Source: Hirsutella rhossiliensis (lineage: Eukaryota > Ascomycota > Sordariomycetes > Hypocreales > Ophiocordycipitaceae). Taken from it: a DNA stretch of 64,000 bases. The stretch is from contig NW_025408668.1 in NCBI RefSeq assembly GCF_020360975.1, positions 6,324,001 through 6,388,000 on the forward strand, read 5' to 3'. The notes beneath the pieces were generated by a model. It made no database searches. It was not told the origin of the DNA and saw only the letters and a list, made by a program, of their open reading frames with translations. Below, piece after piece: positions 59,641 to 64,000 of the stretch; the stretch's first letter is position 1; each line of letters begins with the position of its first letter. The position numbers and the translations under genes were made by a program.

Positions 59641-60414
59641 TCGCACGTGGGCACGTAATGCTGCTTGGGCACGCGACACTGGTGAGGTTCTGCGCTGGTG
59701 TCTCTATGCTGGCGCGCAGGGTCGTAACAGTCCGGATCTTATCGTCAAGGAGGTCGTAAGGCTAGCCAGAGTACGAATCTTCCTTATTCCAGATCTTGAG
59801 GAATAGTGCGTGTGCCTGGCCGTTAGGCCGGGCGTTGGGCACATTCCTTGGTGGTAGCGTGTGGTATGGGTCAAAGTCGTCTAGGGTCTCAGGTTAGGGC
59901 TGTGGGTTGGTTAGAGGTTTTGAGTCTGCTCGCGTTCGATGTAAGAACGAATAGCTCGTTGGGGATTATGTGAAGGGCGTTAGAGAGATTCCTTCCCACT
60001 GGACTTGGGGTTGCGTAGAGGAGGGTTGTTAGTGAGCCTGTTGGGGATCGGGTTGAGGTTCGGGTTGAGGTTCCGGCGTTGGGGTCTCAATCGAAGTAAT
60101 AGGGGCGGTTATAGGTGTATTTGAAGTGATAGGGGCGGCTATGGGTGCGTTCTTATATAGACCTTCTTGCCACGTATCCGGGTCTTGTCGTACGATAGCA
60201 AGGAGGGCTAGGTCGTGACGAAGTCGGCTATTAGTCGTATTCGCAGTGACGCCTCGGTCTCGAAGATATTTCCGAAAGGCCGGGCGTGATGTATTAGTCA
60301 TTACTGCGAATAGCTCGGCAGTCCAGCCTTCGAAGTTATATTGGAACGCAAGGAATAAGTCCTCGCCGGTTATCTCTGCTCTTTCGTATGCAACCCAGGC
60401 GTCGGCAACGCGTG
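59640..60414 (-). pseudogene. K-like Copia gag remnant, cut by Gypsy H
   Basis: Minus strand. The frame open from the Gypsy H border (RVADAWVAYERAEIT) continues through F-LAFQYNFEGWTAELF, which parallels the K Gag segment F-HAFQQDFEGWTLDMF. It then runs through an ATG at 60301-60299 and a Pro/Gln/Ile-rich repeat tail to a stop at about 60029. Further left, ALFLKIWNKEDSYSG and PYDLLDDKIRT (about 59720-59805) match the K segment FLKTFDKDQKYTGEPYDLLDDKMK. So this is a second Copia gag, related to K but distinct, truncated at both ends and with internal stops. It is not strongly RIP-mutated. Gypsy H inserted into its N-terminal part. Confidence 0.75.
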
Positions 60415-60656
60415 TGTTAATGTGAAAGGCTGGCCCGGAGTTTATTCAACAAGCAGGTGCCTAGGTGTTGTCTATCTAGAGCTAAGGAGGAAAAGAAGCT
60501 GAACTCGAGGCGTAGCCTCGAGTGCGAGCTTATATTGCCCTTCTCGGAATGTTCTCGCAGCTTCTGGGTCCGCGGAGCGGGGCCGGTGTTGCCACCGGAG
60601 CACGACCCACCGGACCCGGTACAACCGGGTCCACCAGCCGGGCACAGCCCGTGACA
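60415..60656 (-). repeat. Gypsy H 3' LTR
   Basis: 242 bp, minus strand TGTCACGGGC...TTAACA. A TATA-like element (minus CAATATAAGC, about 60528-60537) gives a promoter. Two perfect hairpins lie at 60503-60523 (9-bp stem, 3-base loop) and 60612-60632 (8-bp stem, 5-base loop), and the AATAAA-like signal TGAATAAAC is at about 60441-60449. Confidence 0.9.
60526..60540 (-). promoter_or_regulatory. Gypsy H LTR TATA-like promoter
   Basis: Minus-strand GGGCAATATAAGCTC in the middle of the LTR, upstream of the 60503-60523 hairpin, the usual U3/R placement. Confidence 0.6.
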
Positions 60657-61252
60657 TTACCCCCCTTGTCCCCTCCGACCAGGTCGGCGTCTGCGGGGTT
60701 CTTGCGTTCCTGCCAGCGTCTCGTACCTCTCCCTAGGGCCATCATTGGTCTTGATTGGCCCGTACTTGTCCTCGAATGCCTTCATCGCAATTGTTCCTGC
60801 AACCACTCAACTGGCTCCCAAGTCGGCTCTGCGTAGCCCGTCCATCGCACTAGTGCTTGCCTGAATTCCCTCGTCCGCGCTTCTTCCATCTCGCGCAGAG
60901 GATCTCGTCGACATCCCACAGATCCGTGCCGGACTCATCTTGTACCGGTGGTGGCTGTGCGTCATCTACCTTTGGCCAGGAGCCGGATCTTGATGCGCCC
61001 GCCGCAAAGGTCAACATGAAATCGCGGGTAAATTGAGCCACGAACATCGAGCTCAACAACGTGCGAACTAATTACCTTCGTGACTGTGTACTTGTGATGC
61101 AGCCAGTCGAGCTTCTTGCACGGTCGTGGCGATCTGTAGTTTGCCATCGAGAGCCACACCTTGTCACCAACTTCAAATCGCTCCGCAGGCTGTCGCTTTG
61201 CGTTGGCAGCCTCTTCTTGTTGTTGCTGTGAGGAGGCCATCACTGCTTGCAT
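60657..61252 (-). CDS. Gypsy H Pol C-terminus: GPY/F-type region and chromodomain
   Basis: From right to left: FEVGDKVWLSMANYRSPRPC (start of the integrase tail, near 61170), KLDWLHHKYTVTKV (about 61065-61110) and IYPRFHVDL (about 61010-61036). Then comes a chromodomain, WDVDEIL at about 60903-60923 and ALVRWTGYAEPTWEPVEWL at about 60793-60850. The terminal segment is KAFEDKYGPIK followed by a basic Arg/Pro/Gly tail. The stop codon TAA is at 60657-60659, directly touching the LTR at 60656, and the last codons double as the polypurine tract. Frame changes near 61008, 60975, 60892 and 60762 are each fixed by one added base in a short run. The chromodomain is expected to bind methylated histone H3 and steer integration. 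Confidence 0.88.
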
Positions 61253-62136
61253 GTACTCATTGACCTCCTGCAGGCGACTGAGTAGGCTATCAGCTCTGCT
61301 TTCCTCTCTATGCCTCGGTGGCTCTTCCGATTCCTCGACGCTGATGGGATCGACGTGGTAACCATGCTCAGCGAAAAAGGGGCTGATCTTGGTCGCTGCG
61401 GATTCACGATTGTTGAGTGCCAGCTGCGCGGGGAGCAGTTCTCCCAGTCGTCCTGCACGTACGACACGTAGGCTCTCAGGTAGGCCTCGATCTCCTGGTT
61501 CATTCTCTCTGGCCTCCGTCCGTCTGAGGATGATAGGCCGTGCTCAATTTCTGCGTGACACCTGCAAGACGGCAGAACCTCTTCCAGAACCTACTTAGCC
61601 AGTTGCTCCCGCGGTCGCTGACGATGGACCGTGGCATTCCGTGAAATCGGTAATGACACTGGAGAAAACGGTTTGCACACGGCTCAGCTTCCATGTTGTC
61701 CATCACCTCGAGGGTCACAGCCTTTGTCAGTCTGTCCACAATCACCCACAGGTACCTTGCCTTGCTCGGTCCAGTAGGCGGCAGATCTGTGATGAAGTCC
61801 ATGGACAAATGGCTTCGGGGTCGATCTGGAATCGGCAGAGGCTTGAGAAATCCCTTTCGACTGGCGCCAGATGTGTGCTCTGCCGCAGGTGTCGCAATTG
61901 GCTACGTACCGGCGAACCAGCTGGGACTGCCCAGGCCAGTAGAATCGCCGAGCCACAATAGCCAGCGTACCTTCCCTGCCGGGATGACCGGTCGCAACAG
62001 AGTCATGCGACTGCTGCACAATGCGGGTTCTCAACTGGTCTTTCTCAGCTTCCTCCTGGTTACCCTCCTCTCCGGATCCACCCGGCACCCAAATACGGTC
62101 TCTGAATGTCAGCCTTTGCCTGCGTCGATCGCACAT
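61253..62136 (-). CDS. Gypsy H integrase
   Basis: The HHCC zinc-binding part (QSHDSVATGHPG...NCDTCGRAH) spans about 61870-62010. The catalytic core has Asp at 61797-61799 (MDFITDLPP), Asp at 61614-61616 (SIVSDRGSNW) and the Glu about 61506-61508 (DGG-ERMNQE). The last two are 36 residues apart, giving DD35E. Frame breaks occur near 62123, 61852, 61508 (directly before the catalytic Glu) and 61452. It inserts the cDNA and works with the chromodomain just downstream. Confidence 0.9.
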
Positions 62137-63060
62137 TCTGAAATCTGGATCTTCAGGCCCAGCGAGGGCGGGAAGGCACGCTCGCGATCGCGGACTGCCT
62201 TATAGGCTGCCCGGAATATCGAGTCCTTCGCCACCGTTTCGTCCCAGAGTTGCTGCAGGTCCGCTACCTCGAAGACCTTCATCTTCGGCAGGGTGGATGC
62301 CTCTGAACAGTCAGAACTCATCGCGTTGATACATGCTCTTGTCGATGATGGAATGGCACTATCCGGTATCAACTGTATCATTCTTCCTTGTTCCCGCTCG
62401 TCGTCAATGCCCTGTGGCTTGTCTTGTTCACGGCGGGACAACGCATCAGGCACGACAGCCTCGCTTCCCGGTCGATACTCGAGCTTGAAGTCGAACTGGG
62501 ACAATTCGGCTGCCCAACGGCTCTGCCGTTCCGTGAGCTTCTGGCGTGTCGCGAAATACTCCAGGTTGCGGTGATCGGTAAGGATTGTAAATGGGCCGCA
62601 GCTCCTAAGTTCGGCGTTCCAGTTGTCGAGACATCTCATGATGGCAAGCATCTCCTTGTCGTGAATGGGATAGTTGTACTCCGCTGGCGAAAGTCGCTTC
62701 GAGAAGAAGGCGCATGCGTGTCGACGTCCATCTGGGCCTTCCTGCGACAGGACGCCTCCCAATGCGTAGCCTGAGCAATCCGTCTCCAAAAAGGTCGGGA
62801 GGCTCGGGTCCCACTGCTTGAGCACCGGTGACTCGCAAAATCGTCGCTTCAGCTCCTGAAACGCCTCGTTCTCCGCTCGTCCCCAATGAAAGGCAGTTCC
62901 TTTCTTAAGCAGGGCATCCAGAGACTGCGTGATCTTGGCATAGTCGGGGATGAAGATCCGGTAATAGTTGGCGAAGCCCAGAAAGCTTCTGACACCCTTC
63001 ACCGTGGTCGGGCCTCCCATTCGCGGATGGCGCGCTGCTTTCGGGGTCGCAGGCGATTCC
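62137..63060 (-). CDS. Gypsy H RNase H and connection domain
   Basis: A long open frame (63020-62109) starting in the RT thumb: SFLGFANYYRIFIPDYAKI, then TFLETDCSGYALGGVLSQ with the first acidic residue (Asp at 62778-62780), YNYPIHDKEMLAI with the Glu, and LTDHRNLEYF with another Asp. It ends in the linker toward integrase. This is the longest unbroken coding stretch of H, 303 codons. Confidence 0.92.
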
Positions 63061-63860
63061 TTTCCTGCGTTGACGATGAACCCAAGGTATTTGACCTCTT
63101 GTACCGAAAACTCGCACTTCGCTGGGTCTAGGTGCAGCCCAGCGTCGGCGAGTGCTTGGAGAACTCGTCGCCCCTAGCCTCATGATCCGCCTTCGAACCG
63201 CTCGAGTAGATCAGTACATCATCCAGGTACGCTGTGACAAAGTCGTCCAGCCATTCGCGCAATACACTGTTCATGTATCGTTGGAATGATGCCGGGGCGC
63301 CGCTCAGGCCGAAAGGGCACACGAGCCACTCGTAGAGCCCAAACCTCGTGCGAAATGCAGTCTTTCCTCATGTCCCGGAGCCATGCGGATCTTATGGAAA
63401 GCGGCCACCACGTCCAACTTGGTGAACCACTTAGCCTTGGCCAGATTCTGCAGGGTCTCCGCGATGAGGGGCAGTGGGTATCGGTCGCGCTTGGTGATTG
63501 CATTCAGCGCTCGGTAGTCGCAACAAAATCGCAGCCCTCCATTCGGCTTCCGCACGAACAGCACCGGCGCGGCAGCCGCTGAGCTACTCGCTCGGATGAA
63601 TCCTCTGTCCAGCAGGTCTTTCAGGGTCTTTCGCAAGACCAACAGCTCTTCTCGTGACATGTTGTAGAGTGGGCCCCACGGAAGGGGTGGCTCGTTGCCG
63701 TTCTTGTCAGGCTGCAGGTTGACTTCATGATCCACACCCGGTCGATGTGGCGGCAGCTTCATTGCCTCTCCTGGTGAGAATAGGTCGCGGAATTCTTTCA
63801 GCACTTCTGCCGGGACCTTCTCGCTCGGATCGACTGGCGGCTTCGGCTGAAGCGCCCTCT
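63061..63860 (-). CDS. Gypsy H reverse transcriptase
   Basis: The N-terminal approach is [20 protein letters not shown] (about 63735-63795). Then come [52 protein letters not shown] and [16 protein letters not shown]. After a frame change near 63357 it continues with [17 protein letters not shown] and the active site Y-L-D-D at 63218-63229. A second frame change near 63177 precedes [13 protein letters not shown]. All catalytic residues are present. It copies the genomic RNA in the particle. Confidence 0.93.
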
Positions 63861-64000
63861 ATATCCGACAAACTGATTGCATGAATCGAGATCGCGTTGC
63901 ACTTCTTGCGTCTCTTTGCGCGTCGACACTCCGCCGTGAATACGGCTGCCGACACGAGTCTTGCGCTTCGAATCGCGCGTATCTTGGCGGGCTCTTCCTG
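63861..64000 (-). CDS. Gypsy H protease-RT linker (partial)
   Basis: Minus strand, open from the window edge: AKIRAIRS, then FTAECRRAKRRKKCNAISIHA. This is the usual basic linker between protease and reverse transcriptase in related fungal Gypsy elements. The protease active site itself is outside the window. A frame change near 63855 separates it from the RT frame. Confidence 0.7.

Larger units (their letters stand above)
60415..64000 (-). mobile_element. Ty3/Gypsy chromovirus H, not RIP-mutated, 5' end outside window
   Basis: 3' LTR at 60415-60656, a G-rich polypurine tract, then pol on the minus strand to the window edge (chromodomain, integrase, RNase H, reverse transcriptase, end of protease from left to right). 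GC-rich, with normal CA and TG. Pol contains all catalytic residues but about ten frame breaks, each of the homopolymer-loss type. The first flanking bases are GCGTG (60410-60414); the other duplication lies outside the window. Confidence 0.95.

Noticed and set aside
60457..60836. Plus-strand frames over the Gypsy H LTR and chromodomain
   Set aside because: Antisense of the LTR and Pol; GC-rich composition favours chance frames.

Overview
The window is gene-poor, heterochromatin-like DNA from a filamentous ascomycete (Pezizomycotina). I see no convincing host gene. Almost everything is transposon. Most copies have been mutated by a process that removed nearly every CpA and TpG and left TpA, while CpG, CpC and CpT survive. 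This is the signature of repeat-induced point mutation (RIP). Domains are therefore recognisable only when TAA and TAG codons are read as former CAA, CAG or TGG.

Layout. 1-1923: RIP-mutated Helitron fragment. 1929-8791: complete Ty3/Gypsy element A (+), 257-bp LTRs, target duplication CTAAT. 8797-9800: anonymous mutated DNA. 9801-15949: Ty1/Copia element G0 (+), duplication AAAAC. 15950-17410: lightly mutated island with a solo G-type LTR (16921-17405, duplication ACTAA). 17813-18318: solo LTR of the F family (duplication GATTA). 18324 to about 22960: second Helitron relic with Rep and helicase motifs. About 24631-25704: pogo/Fot1-like DD35D transposase relic. About 25705-38050: 5'-truncated Gypsy F2 (+), split by Copia G1 (-, 26003-32310, duplication AATAC). 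38051-40719: 5' half of Copia G2 (-), cut by F2. 40720 to about 59640: Gypsy E (+), split just before its chromodomain by Gypsy F (-, 44633-58874). F is itself split twice: by a 393-bp TRIM element (46988-47380) and by Copia K (47840-53845), both with duplication ATATT. About 59640-60414: K-like Copia gag remnant (-). 60415 to beyond the end: Gypsy H (-), not mutated.

The nesting gives relative ages: E before F, F before TRIM and K; G2 before F2, F2 before G1. A, E, F/F2 and H all end Pol with a chromodomain, so they are chromoviruses whose integrases are expected to prefer heterochromatin. That fits the nested cluster. K and H kept their CpA and TpG, so they arrived after RIP stopped acting here. 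Each carries many frameshifts, and nearly all fit the loss of one base from a short homopolymer, which looks more like assembly error than decay.

The most unusual item is the TRIM. It has two 98-bp LTRs, a 197-bp non-coding core, a polypurine tract, and a primer-binding site matching the anticodon arm of initiator tRNA-Met. The autonomous Copia G elements use the same type of site, which makes them candidate helpers.
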